Of a DNA stretch of 64,000 nt, positions 35,216 through 42,677 are shown piece after piece. Every line of letters starts with the position of its first letter. The first letter of the stretch is position 1. The stretch spans positions 62,001 through 126,000 of the forward strand of contig JAPLSB010000023.1 in assembly GCA_026398875.1 (NCBI GenBank), given 5' to 3'. The notes under the pieces were generated by a model. It ran no database searches, had not been told where the DNA came from, and was given only the letters and a program-made list of their open reading frames with translations. Both the position numbers and the translations under genes were made by a program. The DNA comes from Gammaproteobacteria bacterium. GTDB lineage: Bacteria > Pseudomonadota > Gammaproteobacteria > Nevskiales > Nevskiaceae.

Positions 35216-36535
35216 TTACGGTCCTGCGTATTCCTGCTCTTTCTTGGTGATTTCACCCGTGACCTTCTTCCAGTGAGGCTTAACCTGCTTTTTCATCTCC
35301 GAAGAGTTTGTGACCTTGGCCGATTTGAACGCGTAGGATAAAAATGATCTCCGTCCAAGATAGGTGAATTTTGTAAATATTTTCTTAGTACGAAGTGGGG
35401 TTTTTGAGCCAGATTTTTTGTCAAAAGCAATTCGAGTTCGATGTGCAAGCCGTACCGCTGCCCTCATTCGAGAGTAGTATCTTGTGATTCCAGAGTTTCT
35501 TAATAAAACCTTTCGTCCGTCGAAAGTGAATCCGAGATACTGCAACGGTTTTCCATCAGACACCGCTCCGAGTTCAAAGTAGTGAACGCTTGACTTGGAA
35601 GCTTGGAGTTCAAGTCGCGCAGTGCTAACTGATGCGCCTACGACAAGCTCTAATTCCGCCTTTTTGTCTGAAGGGGCGATTATCAGAATATCATCACAGT
35701 ATCTGTAGTAATTTGCCCCTATTTCACGACATATCTTAACAATGATGTGGTCGAGATTTAAGAGATAAATATTCGATAGAACTGCACTGATTGGTAGTCC
35801 TTGCGGAATCCCAAACTTGTTCTGATTGACGCTAATTAGTCCTTCTCGGCGGACGATATTACGGAAATCTTGCACGGAGCAGATTCGGCGACGCCCGGAC
35901 GCGCGCGGATTGTGTCGAGAGATTGCTAACCGCTTATATAAATGATCGCGATCAACAGAAGAGTATCGAGTGACTGATTTGTATACCTGATAATGATCGG
36001 CGGGAAGTTCTGTCACGCCCAAGACTTTTGCCCACATTTCCTTCAACAAGCGGTGATCTAACGAATCAAAGAAGCCTTTGATATCGAAGGCAAGAGCAAC
36101 GCAGGCCTGACGCTTCGAAATTTCGGTGAATGCTTCAGATGCGAAATGAATATTGCATTTGCCGAGACCTGGTCTAAATGCAAGGATCGAACCTGCAATA
36201 TCTGATTTTTTCAGAAGTTCTTCATATTGAGCGCTCAGTAAGTGAGCGTAGTGCTCATACAGTGCTGCATCGCGATGGGCGGCGTAACAAATCTGGCGCT
36301 TCTTCTTCGGCGCTTTCTGTAATTCGCCACTCGCTAGTCGTTTTACTTTTCGCGTTTCAACGATTGTCTGAAGAACAGGCATGAACTGCCAAGACGCAAC
36401 CGCTGCTGGGTCAACGACTAAGTTGCCAACCAGTGATGGCCTAATCGGCTCATCAAAATGGAGATACCTACGGACCTTAAGGTCCGGAGAACTCTTGGTG
36501 GCTGAACTGGGGGAGATTGGTCGCGGCAGTCCCAA
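35216..36535 (-). CDS. Stand-alone reverse transcriptase, DRT2/UG2-like defence RT
   Basis: 439 residues. RT fingers/palm motifs in order: ALAFDIKGFFDSLDH (motif with the first catalytic Asp, about residue 147-161), the GIPQGLPISAVLSNIYL motif (about 243-259), the catalytic YRYCDDILII (Y-C-D-D, about 278-287), and LQYLGFTFDG. The N-terminal RRYLHFDEP and ICYAAHRDAALYEHY blocks recall the DRT2 (UG2) anti-phage RTs, from memory. It has no maturase, HNH or nitrilase domain and no retron VTG motif, so it is neither a group II intron nor a typical retron. The start is TTG at 36535, preceded by GGGGGG; an upstream in-frame TAA excludes a longer form. The palindrome CGGACCTTAAGGTCCG (36471-36486) lies within codons 17-22. 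Much more AT-rich than neighbours: acquired. Confidence 0.85.
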   Translation of the reverse strand: MGLPRPISPSSATKSSPDLKVRRYLHFDEPIRPSLVGNLVVDPAAVASWQFMPVLQTIVETRKVKRLASGELQKAPKKKRQICYAAHRDAALYEHYAHLLSAQYEELLKKSDIAGSILAFRPGLGKCNIHFASEAFTEISKRQACVALAFDIKGFFDSLDHRLLKEMWAKVLGVTELPADHYQVYKSVTRYSSVDRDHLYKRLAISRHNPRASGRRRICSVQDFRNIVRREGLISVNQNKFGIPQGLPISAVLSNIYLLNLDHIIVKICREIGANYYRYCDDILIIAPSDKKAELELVVGASVSTARLELQASKSSVHYFELGAVSDGKPLQYLGFTFDGRKVLLRNSGITRYYSRMRAAVRLAHRTRIAFDKKSGSKTPLRTKKIFTKFTYLGRRSFLSYAFKSAKVTNSSEMKKQVKPHWKKVTGEITKKEQEYAGP

Positions 36536-36830
36536 AACATCCCCCCAGTTTGCTGGCTTTTAAGGGCCATTACCTAACGTGGTCTACGCGCGGCGCCGCA
36601 TCAATTACGAAGCTATATAATGCTAGATGGAGCATCTCGATGAACCTTTCGATTCAACTCAACGTCCTGGTCGCCTTGGTATCGTTCACCGCCAGTTTCC
36701 TTGGCAGCGGCGGTACATTCGGATCAATGAATCACGATTTCTCGTGGGCCATTGACTTGTCAACCGTCTCCTCATCCGCAAAATCAAATGAGCGTTCTAA
36801 GCGTAGTTGCGCTCTCGGCGACGGTCAATA
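36536..36830 (-). ncRNA. Candidate non-coding RNA / template region upstream of the RT
   Basis: DRT2-type RTs use a structured ncRNA encoded just upstream on the same strand, and this stretch is in that place. Seen on the minus strand: a possible promoter TTGACC - 17 bases - TACGCT (about 36827-36799), a second TTGACA (36763-36758) within the dyad TTGACAAGTCAA, a stem ACCGCC/GGCGGT around a 15-base loop (about 36688-36714), and a small hairpin GATG-CTC-CATC (about 36635). No minus-strand ORF of note lies here. Boundaries are guesses; there is no covariation evidence. Confidence 0.4.
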
Positions 36831-36831
36831 G
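36640..36831 (+). CDS. Possible small membrane protein divergent from the RT
   Basis: 63 codons from an ATG at 36640 with GGAG 7 bases upstream and a perfect TATAAT at 36616-36621; no matching -35 is seen. The product begins with a hydrophobic segment (LNVLVALVSFTASFLGS, residues 7-23) and ends in a Ser/Lys-rich polar tail. The frame is open upstream as well, from about 36517, on the strand complementary to the candidate ncRNA. It could be a small toxin-like protein antisense to the RT leader, a Neo-like open frame of the reverse-transcribed product, or chance. I cannot decide. Confidence 0.3.
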   Translation: MNLSIQLNVLVALVSFTASFLGSGGTFGSMNHDFSWAIDLSTVSSSAKSNERSKRSCALGDGQ

Positions 36832-36903
36832 GAAGGTTGGAGAAATTAGTCGACGAAGCGGTTGGTAATGCGATCTGCATCACTGAGCCGCGACCAATAG
36901 AAA

Positions 36904-37215
36904 GAGCCGGGCTCAATCATCTCTAGCGTGGCCGGCATTCTGCCGGTGAACACCCTGCGGCCTGGCACCCGCTGACGGCGACCCGCGCCCAGCACGTAGC
37001 TAAAGCAGCACGTTGCTAAAGGGGCCAGGCTCAGTTAATTGCTCCGGACTCGACGCTCGCATCGCGGTGCAGTGCGGCGAAGGGCTGCCGAGCGGCGCGA
37101 TGGACAGCAGCGCCCCGTATTGCAACGTGTTCGGCTGAACGCACTTGCTGGGTGCGCTGCGTGCGTGGCTTCAGGCGCGTCGTTGTTACGGCAAGGGGAC
37201 GGGCTCAGTTTCGGC
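36904..37215. repeat. REP-like repeat cluster at the outer edge of the RT island
   Basis: Two clear copies of AAGGGGMCRGGCTCAGTT (37017-37034 and about 37194-37211) and a weaker third (GCCGGGCTCAATC, 36906-36918). On the other strand they read close to AACTGAGCCTGTCCCCTTT, which I remember as a REP motif in this group of bacteria. Between them are a hairpin CCGGCA-TTC-TGCCGG (36932-36946) and a 16-base tandem duplication CAGCACGTAGCTAAAG / CAGCACGTTGCTAAAG (36990-37005, 37006-37021). I see no gene in 36841-37255. Confidence 0.6.
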
Positions 37216-37255
37216 TTAGGTTGAAGCGTCGCTTTGAGCCTGCCTCCTCCTATCT

Positions 37256-37447
37256 GATCCGGCGAATCTGAACGGCTCACCGGCTGGTATCGCATCGGTA
37301 GCCAATCGTGATGGCCGCGTGACCATCCTGATGCCGCATCCGGAACGCACGATCGCCGGCGTCACCGGCTCGTTCTGGCCGAAGGCCTGGGATGGCGAGA
37401 CGCCTTGGTTCCGGATGTTCCAGAACGCGCGGGTGTTTGCGAAGTAA
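37256..37447 (+). pseudogene. purL: Orphan 3' end of purL beyond the island
   Basis: 63 codons in the purL frame from a DPANLNGSPAG start to the TAA at 37445, lacking everything upstream. It includes the glutaminase PHPERTI motif but no nucleophile domain, so it cannot act. It is the right-hand copy of the direct repeat. Its good preservation (mostly silent differences from the intact tail) suggests it was the functional end of purL until the island arrived, or arrived recently itself. Confidence 0.88.
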
Positions 37448-37467
37448 GGCGGGTCTAGACCCGCCTT
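37446..37467. terminator. Perfect 22-base palindromic terminator (second copy)
   Basis: The same hairpin as at 35176-35197 but fully self-complementary, centred on CTAG. It follows the orphan purL stop and lies 24 bases before the convergent gene ending at 37491. No T-tract. Confidence 0.6.
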
Positions 37468-37490
37468 ACTAAACACTGGCGCGCTGACCT

Positions 37491-38012
37491 TCAGCTGGTG
37501 GCGGGGTTTCGGACAATCGATACATTGCGCCAGATCAGCTCGTCGCCGTTGGCCAGTACGAACTCGTTGTACGGGGTAAAGCCGGATTTTGCCGGCAGCA
37601 CCGGTTTTGCAGGCGAAACGTCGAACGGCCCGTTACCGGTATATGCGTTGGAAATTGGCCTGCCGTTCCGTACGACGTAGTACTGCCAGGCGTTGACGAT
37701 TTCCGAGCCATCAACCTTTACGGTGGATTCCGACAACGTGTAGCGCCCGGCTTTGCGGGTCTTGTTCCCTAGCGACGGGGATAGGTCGTCTTGCAGGATA
37801 TGGGTGAAGGAAACGAGCGACTCGATGACGCGGACCGGGCTGGCCGGTTGTGTGCTGGGCGAGGACAGGCGTGACTCGGCGACGTAGGAAAACCGTCCTG
37901 CCGAATCAATGATGGCCTGTTGGAGAATGTCTCGAACGGTGGGATCGGCGCTGCCAACCGTGATGGCTTGGTCATAGAAGATGCCGACGACTCTGAGGCG
38001 AATGGTGGTCAT
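37491..38012 (-). CDS. Hypothetical protein
   Basis: 173 residues with no signal peptide or membrane segment. The composition is soluble and beta-rich: RLRVVGIFYDQAITVG at the start and a repeated Ser/Val/Tyr pattern (YTLSESTVKVDG, AWQYYVVRNGRPI). No named family is recognised. The ATG at 38012 is preceded by a weak GGAA. Moderately less GC-rich than housekeeping genes here; it may be part of the accessory stretch next to the RT island. Confidence 0.65.
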   Translation of the reverse strand: MTTIRLRVVGIFYDQAITVGSADPTVRDILQQAIIDSAGRFSYVAESRLSSPSTQPASPVRVIESLVSFTHILQDDLSPSLGNKTRKAGRYTLSESTVKVDGSEIVNAWQYYVVRNGRPISNAYTGNGPFDVSPAKPVLPAKSGFTPYNEFVLANGDELIWRNVSIVRNPATS

Positions 38013-38157
38013 GTTGATTCCGGATGTGAGTGTGATGAGGTGTCATCCATCGACGTTGATGGCACTCACACGCTGCGCTGGCGACGACACGCAGTCCTCG
38101 CGAAAACCTATCGGATTCAACACGAATTCATATTGACGCCTGTTTCCGGCCGCAAAC

Positions 38158-38190
38158 GTAGCCCGGATAGCGCGCAGCGAAATCCGGGTT
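38158..38190. repeat. GTAGCCCGGAT-type dispersed repeat
   Basis: GTAGCCCGGATAGCGCGCAG followed by CGAAATCCGGGTT. The arms CCCGGAT/ATCCGGG form a hairpin. This is the well-known dispersed repeat of many beta- and gammaproteobacteria. It sits in the 278-base gap between two minus-strand genes. Nearby (about 38026-38082) is another inverted pair, GTGAGTG/CACTCAC. Confidence 0.65.
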
Positions 38191-38290
38191 CCTGCATTCG
38201 TGAATCACCGTTCCCAGACTGGAATAACGGCTCCAAGTGCCGCTGGAACGCCGTCGGCAGTCTCCCTGAACTTCGAGATCGACGAATCCG

Positions 38291-38668
38291 TCAGTGCGTC
38301 ATTCCACGCGCCAGCCACGGAAACTGGATCCAGAACGAGACGTAGAAGAAGCTCAGATACCAGTAGCGGAACACGAAGCTCAGGTCATCGCCGCCGATGA
38401 TGACGATGTAGATGACGTCGTAGAGAAATAGCGGCACGGTCAGGTACAGCGCCAGCCACAGCGCGTTGCGCCGGTGATCGCGGCTCGGAAAGCGGCGCAG
38501 CAGCCATGGTGCCAGCGGCACGTACAGCGCGGTCACGGCCGGCAGGATCAGCAGCTGGGCCACCAGTGGCCAGTGCTGGTAGTAGTCCGGCAGGCCGAGC
38601 AGCACGAAAAAGCCCCAGGTCACAAAGCTCATTGCCAGCAGCGACAGGTGCGTTTTCAGATCAAGCAT
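38291..38668 (-). CDS. Small membrane protein, unknown function
   Basis: 125 residues with three to four hydrophobic segments (about 6-24, 35-55, 68-92 and 100-118), aromatic rich (YWYLSFFYVSFW). No family is recognised. The ATG at 38668 follows directly on MLDLKTHLSLLAMSF, a typical short cytoplasmic start. Confidence 0.65.
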   Translation of the reverse strand: MLDLKTHLSLLAMSFVTWGFFVLLGLPDYYQHWPLVAQLLILPAVTALYVPLAPWLLRRFPSRDHRRNALWLALYLTVPLFLYDVIYIVIIGGDDLSFVFRYWYLSFFYVSFWIQFPWLARGMTH

Positions 38669-38923
38669 CGGGGCGGCTCGGTTAGGGGCGGCGCGCGATC
38701 GTCAGATGCGAGCACCAGGGTGTCGATCCGGACTCGCCTTCGGGTATGACCTCGGGGCGCCGTCGTCTACGGTGCAGAAGCTACTAGCCTTCACACCGGT
38801 GTTCGCGCGGGAGGACCGCTACAAGTATCGGATGTGAATGGAAAAAATGGACGCTTATTGCGCATCCCGTCGGGCTTCTGAATGCTTTGCGCTTTGCTGC
38901 AAATTCACCTGCAAGGGGGCGCG

Positions 38924-39343
38924 ATGCCGAAAGCACTCAACTGGCGCGACAAGATGGCGGTGGCGAGGCAGCCGAAGAAGGTGCTGCTGGACAAGCCTTT
39001 CGCCGGCATTCCGGCTGGCAGTCTGCTGCTAGTCGGCACGCCGATGATGATGCAGACGTACATCGACTCGATCCCGGCAGGTGAGACGCGCACGATCGTG
39101 CGGCTGCGGCGTGATCTGGCTCGTGCGGCGAAATGCGATGCAACCTGTCCGGTGTCGACCGCAGTATTCATCCGGATGGTCGCGGAAGCGGCGATCGAGC
39201 AGCTCAATGACGGTGCCGACGCCCTCGAGGTGACGCCGTTCTGGCGGGTCATCGAGCCCGGCAGCACGATTGCGAAGAAGCTGCCGATTGATGGTGAGTG
39301 GCTGAACGCGAAGCGGGCAGGCGAAGCGGTCGGCAGGCAGTGA
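38924..39343 (+). CDS. MGMT-like / alkyltransferase-like protein lacking the active Cys
   Basis: 139 residues. After a basic N-terminus it has IPAGETRTIVRLRRDLARA (about 54-72), CPVSTAVFIRMVAEAA (about 78-93) and TPFWRVIEPGS (about 105-115). This is the order of the DNA-binding domain of O6-alkylguanine transferases, with F-W-R-V where those have P-C-H-R-V. Alkyltransferase-like proteins also replace this Cys (by Trp in P-W-H-R-V), bind damaged bases and flag them for repair. A non-enzymatic DNA-binding role is therefore likely; this is inference. The ATG at 38924 has AAGGGGG upstream. Confidence 0.6.
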   Translation: MPKALNWRDKMAVARQPKKVLLDKPFAGIPAGSLLLVGTPMMMQTYIDSIPAGETRTIVRLRRDLARAAKCDATCPVSTAVFIRMVAEAAIEQLNDGADALEVTPFWRVIEPGSTIAKKLPIDGEWLNAKRAGEAVGRQ

Positions 39344-39487
39344 GGCGGGTGTGGTGGGTGCGATCCCGCAGCGTTGCGATTCGGCGGACGGGTCCGGTTC
39401 CGGGCCATCGAGGGCGATGCCTTCCCGACGCACGTGGCCGCGTTGCTGCGGCAAGCTGCGCTGGACGCCATTCGAGCACACCCGCCG

Positions 39488-40645
39488 ATGAAAGCCGCCT
39501 CCGCTCTCGATTACCGCGAACTGGCGCGCCGCCGCCTGCCGCATTTCCTGTTCGAGTACATCGACGGCGGTTCGTATGCGGAGGCCACGCTGGCGCGCAA
39601 CGTCGCCGATCTGGCGGCAATCAGCCTGCGCCAGCGGGTGCTGCGTGATGTGTCGTCGCTCGATCTGACGACCACCTTGTTCGGACAGAAGCTGAGCCTG
39701 CCGGTGGCGCTGGCGCCGGTCGGGCTGACCGGGCTGTATGCGCGGCGCGGCGAGGTGATTGGCGCGAAAGTGGCGGCGGCGCGCGGGATTCCGTTCTGCC
39801 TGTCGACGATGTCGGTCTGCTCTATCGCCGAGGTCCGCCGTGATTCAGGTGCGCCGTTCTGGTTCCAGCTCTACGCGATCCGCGATCGCGGCTACACCCG
39901 CGAGCTGCTGGCGCAGGCGCGCGAGGCCGGCTGCACGGCGCTGATGTTCACCGTCGATCTGCCGATGCCCGGCTCGCGCTACCGCGATGTGCGCTCGGGC
40001 CTGAGCGGTGCGCCGGGATTGCGAGGTGCCTTGCGTCGGTTCGGGCAGTCGGCCTTGCGGCCGCGCTGGGCCTGGGATGTCGGGCTGATGGGCCGGCCGC
40101 ACATTCTTGGCAATGTCGCGCCGGTGCTCGGGCCGAATACCGGGCTGGAGGATTTCCTTGGCTGGATTCGCGACAACTTCGATCCGTCGGTGAGCTGGCG
40201 GGATCTGGAAGCCTTGCGTGCCGACTGGAGCGGGCCGCTGATCGTCAAGGGCATTCTCGATGCCGACGATGCTCGCGAAGCGGCTCGCTGTGGTGCGGAC
40301 GGGATCGTGGTGTCGAACCACGGCGGCCGCCAGCTCGATGGCGTGCCGTCGACGGCGCGGGCGCTGCCGGCGATTGCCGACGCGGTCGGCGATCAGCTCA
40401 CCGTGCTGGCCGACAGCGGCATTCGCTCGGGGCTGGATGTGGTGCGGATGCTGGCGCTCGGGGCCAAGGGCGTGCTGCTTGGCCGGGCCTGGGTCTATGC
40501 GCTCGGCGGCGGTGGCGCGGCCGGAGTGGACCATCTGCTGCGGCTGATCGAAGCCGAGATGCGGGTGGCGATGGCGCTGACCGGCGTCACCCGCATTGCC
40601 GACATCGACCACAGCGCGCTGGTCGATGTCGGTGTTTCTGCATGA
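39488..40645 (+). CDS. lldD: FMN-dependent L-lactate dehydrogenase
   Basis: 385 residues, the normal length for LldD. It oxidises L-lactate to pyruvate and feeds electrons to quinone at the inner membrane. Signatures: [16 protein letters not shown] at the start, the FMN motif [16 protein letters not shown], Lys in [12 protein letters not shown], and the catalytic His/Arg motif [13 protein letters not shown], followed by [25 protein letters not shown]. The ATG at 39488 aligns with family N-termini. Related alpha-hydroxy-acid oxidases cannot be fully excluded. Confidence 0.9.
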   Translation: MKAASALDYRELARRRLPHFLFEYIDGGSYAEATLARNVADLAAISLRQRVLRDVSSLDLTTTLFGQKLSLPVALAPVGLTGLYARRGEVIGAKVAAARGIPFCLSTMSVCSIAEVRRDSGAPFWFQLYAIRDRGYTRELLAQAREAGCTALMFTVDLPMPGSRYRDVRSGLSGAPGLRGALRRFGQSALRPRWAWDVGLMGRPHILGNVAPVLGPNTGLEDFLGWIRDNFDPSVSWRDLEALRADWSGPLIVKGILDADDAREAARCGADGIVVSNHGGRQLDGVPSTARALPAIADAVGDQLTVLADSGIRSGLDVVRMLALGAKGVLLGRAWVYALGGGGAAGVDHLLRLIEAEMRVAMALTGVTRIADIDHSALVDVGVSA

Positions 40646-40654
40646 GCCCTGGGC

Positions 40655-41224
40655 TCAGTCGCGGCGGTTCTGCTGCGGCTGGCGATAGACATACGGGCCC
40701 TGGCGACCGTCGACGCGGCCGTTGACGCCGACGCCGACACGCACGTCGACACCGGCACCGGCCTGTCCGCGCGGCAGCACGCGGCCCTGGCCACGACCAG
40801 CGACAGCACCCAGCGTGCCGTTCGTGACGTCGCGCGCCAGTCCAAGGCTGCCGCGCGTGGCATCACGGGCAAGACCCAGGCTGCCGCGGGTCGCATCGCC
40901 GGCGATCGACAGCGCGCCGCGTGTGGCATCGCCGGCGACGCCGAGTGCGCCACCGATGATGCCGCCGACAAAGCGGCGTCCCGGCTGCGGACGACGTTCT
41001 TCGTAAGCGTAGTAGCCATCGTCATAACCGTCGTCGTAGCGGTAATCGCGGTCGTCGACACGACGGCGATGGTCGGCACCGGCACCGGCGCTGACGCCGA
41101 CATCAACGCCGATGCGTGCCGATGCCGATGCACGGCCCTGCTGCGCTTCCGCGGGGACGACGGCACCGAGCAGCAACGCGCCGCTGGTGATCAGGGAAAG
41201 CAGGGGAAAGCGGCTGGCAGTCAT
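40655..41224 (-). CDS. Secreted Gly/Arg/Asp-rich repeat protein
   Basis: 189 residues. Signal peptide (FPLLSLITSGALLLGAVVPAEAQ, cleavage after Ala-Gln near residue 28). The mature part starts with a Tyr/Asp-rich segment (DRDYRYDDGYDDGYYAYEE), then a Gly patch and about four repeats of the form GDATRG-L/S (about 95-140), and a Gly/Arg-rich end. Low-complexity exported protein of unknown role. GGAGG at 6 bases fixes the ATG at 41224. It is convergent with lldD, 9 bases apart. Confidence 0.72.
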   Translation of the reverse strand: MTASRFPLLSLITSGALLLGAVVPAEAQQGRASASARIGVDVGVSAGAGADHRRRVDDRDYRYDDGYDDGYYAYEERRPQPGRRFVGGIIGGALGVAGDATRGALSIAGDATRGSLGLARDATRGSLGLARDVTNGTLGAVAGRGQGRVLPRGQAGAGVDVRVGVGVNGRVDGRQGPYVYRQPQQNRRD

Positions 41225-41446
41225 TGTGGAACCTCCGGTCATCAGCACCGATGGTGGCGCATAGACATAATGTAGTGAACATCTGTGCACGGCGCAACGA
41301 TTGTCTGTACACCGACGTGCGTTAGCGCACGTCGCGAGCAATTGCGTGCACGCGTTCACAGTGCTGGCGCCGTCGGGTGGGCCGGCGGTCGCCCGGCGCT
41401 GAAGCGGAGGTTCTTCGCGGTCAGCAACGGCCAGTCGGCAGGATGA

Positions 41447-42508
41447 TCAGCGGTGCACGCGCTCGATCGCCGTGTAGATCACCTCGCCATAGCCGGTTGC
41501 CGTCGCAGTGTTGTTGCCGAGGTAGTTGCCGGCCTTGAAATAGAAGTCCTGGAACGACCACAGCAGGCGCAGGTCGCGGCTGTCGATCTCCCGGCCGTCG
41601 ATGCTGGTCTTGACGATGCCGTCGTCGACGCGAATCTCGTAGCGGAACGACCGGCCTAGCGGCATCGGCAACACGATTCGGGAACTCTCGCTGCTGCCTG
41701 GGCGCTGGAACTGGTTGTAGTCGCCGAACACGACGGTCGTGCCATCGGGATTGCGCTGGAAGATCAGCTTCACCGGCGGCGAGTTATCGACGCTGTGCAT
41801 CTGCGCGAAGATCACCCGCGTCACTGCATTTGCGCGAACCGGCGTCGGCAGGCGGGTCACGATCACCGTGCCGCGCTGGATATGGGTGCCGCTGAGCCGC
41901 CAGTTCGTGGTGTTGCTGCCGAGCACCAGCTGCTCGCGCATTTCCGAGCGCGGGAAGTCCGAACTGCCGGTGGTGCCGGATCCGTTGACCGGCGCCCAGA
42001 ACACCGTCTCGCCACCCACGGCCGAGTACCCGGCCTGCGACAGCTGACCCGCTGTCGGGTTGTACCAATACGTCGACGCGTAGTTCGCCAGATCGGAGGC
42101 CGGAATCTCGTCGGCGCCATTCCGGCCGTCTTCGTCGACCGGCAGCGTCAACTTGCCGTAAGTCGACCACGGCAGGCGGCTGGTCGGCACCGGTGCTGGA
42201 GGCGGCGATGGCGCTGGACCTGGCGCAGGTGCAGGCGGCGGTGTCGGCGCAGGTCCCGGCGTCGGCGCAGGTGCAGGCGGCGGCGTGGCCGGTACCGGTG
42301 CAGGCATGTTGTCGGCCCCGCTGGTGGGGTCGGTCGGGCCGCAGCCGGATGCCAGCAGCAACGGCACCAGCAGCGCTGCAACGAAGACGGCCTTCAGGCC
42401 TGAGCGGACACGCGGGCGACCAGTACCGGTAGCGGCGTGCCGTGAGCCAGGCGTGCGCGACGCGCACGCGGGCTGTTCACGGGCCTGAAACTGCGCTGAT
42501 GACGACAT
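41447..42508 (-). CDS. PL7-family alginate lyase lipoprotein
   Basis: 353 residues. A long N-terminal segment leads to a hydrophobic stretch with the lipobox LLASGC (Cys about residue 55), then a Pro/Ala linker (about 60-110) and a beta-jelly-roll lyase domain. Polysaccharide-lyase family 7 motifs: RSEMREQ (R-S/T-E-x-R), FAQMHS (Q-I/V-H position, here Met in the middle) and YFKAGNY near the C-terminus, which carries the catalytic Tyr. It would cut alginate by beta-elimination at the outer membrane surface. Start: ATG at 42508 with GGGGAG. The next gene upstream on this strand (42678-45821) is a large exoprotein. Confidence 0.85.
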   Translation of the reverse strand: MSSSAQFQAREQPACASRTPGSRHAATGTGRPRVRSGLKAVFVAALLVPLLLASGCGPTDPTSGADNMPAPVPATPPPAPAPTPGPAPTPPPAPAPGPAPSPPPAPVPTSRLPWSTYGKLTLPVDEDGRNGADEIPASDLANYASTYWYNPTAGQLSQAGYSAVGGETVFWAPVNGSGTTGSSDFPRSEMREQLVLGSNTTNWRLSGTHIQRGTVIVTRLPTPVRANAVTRVIFAQMHSVDNSPPVKLIFQRNPDGTTVVFGDYNQFQRPGSSESSRIVLPMPLGRSFRYEIRVDDGIVKTSIDGREIDSRDLRLLWSFQDFYFKAGNYLGNNTATATGYGEVIYTAIERVHR

Positions 42509-42677
42509 TGCTGCTCCCCGGATGAATGCGCTGGCGGCCAGGTCTTTTCGGCCCCGTGCAGGGCATGGTCCGCGGCGGATTATCGCGGCAGTCGCGACGG
42601 ATTCATCGCCGGAGAAACAGACCAGTCGCCGTTTCGATGCTGCCGGCAAGTGGTCTGTCCCCGGGTCTGGAGTGCGC

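Noticed and set aside
35216..36535. RT as group II intron maturase or retron
   Set aside because: No maturase X or HNH domain and no intron domain V/VI hairpin seen nearby; the retron VTG motif is missing and no clear msr-msd fold was found.
36990..37021. 16-base tandem duplication considered as CRISPR or integron site
   Set aside because: Only two adjacent units with no spacer and no cas or integrase genes.
37039..37224. 61-codon ORF in the repeat cluster
   Set aside because: Arg/Ala-rich, no ribosome site, made of repeat sequence.
34991..37470. Duplication as an assembly artefact
   Set aside because: The copies differ at about 10% of sites, mostly silent, which an assembly error would not give.
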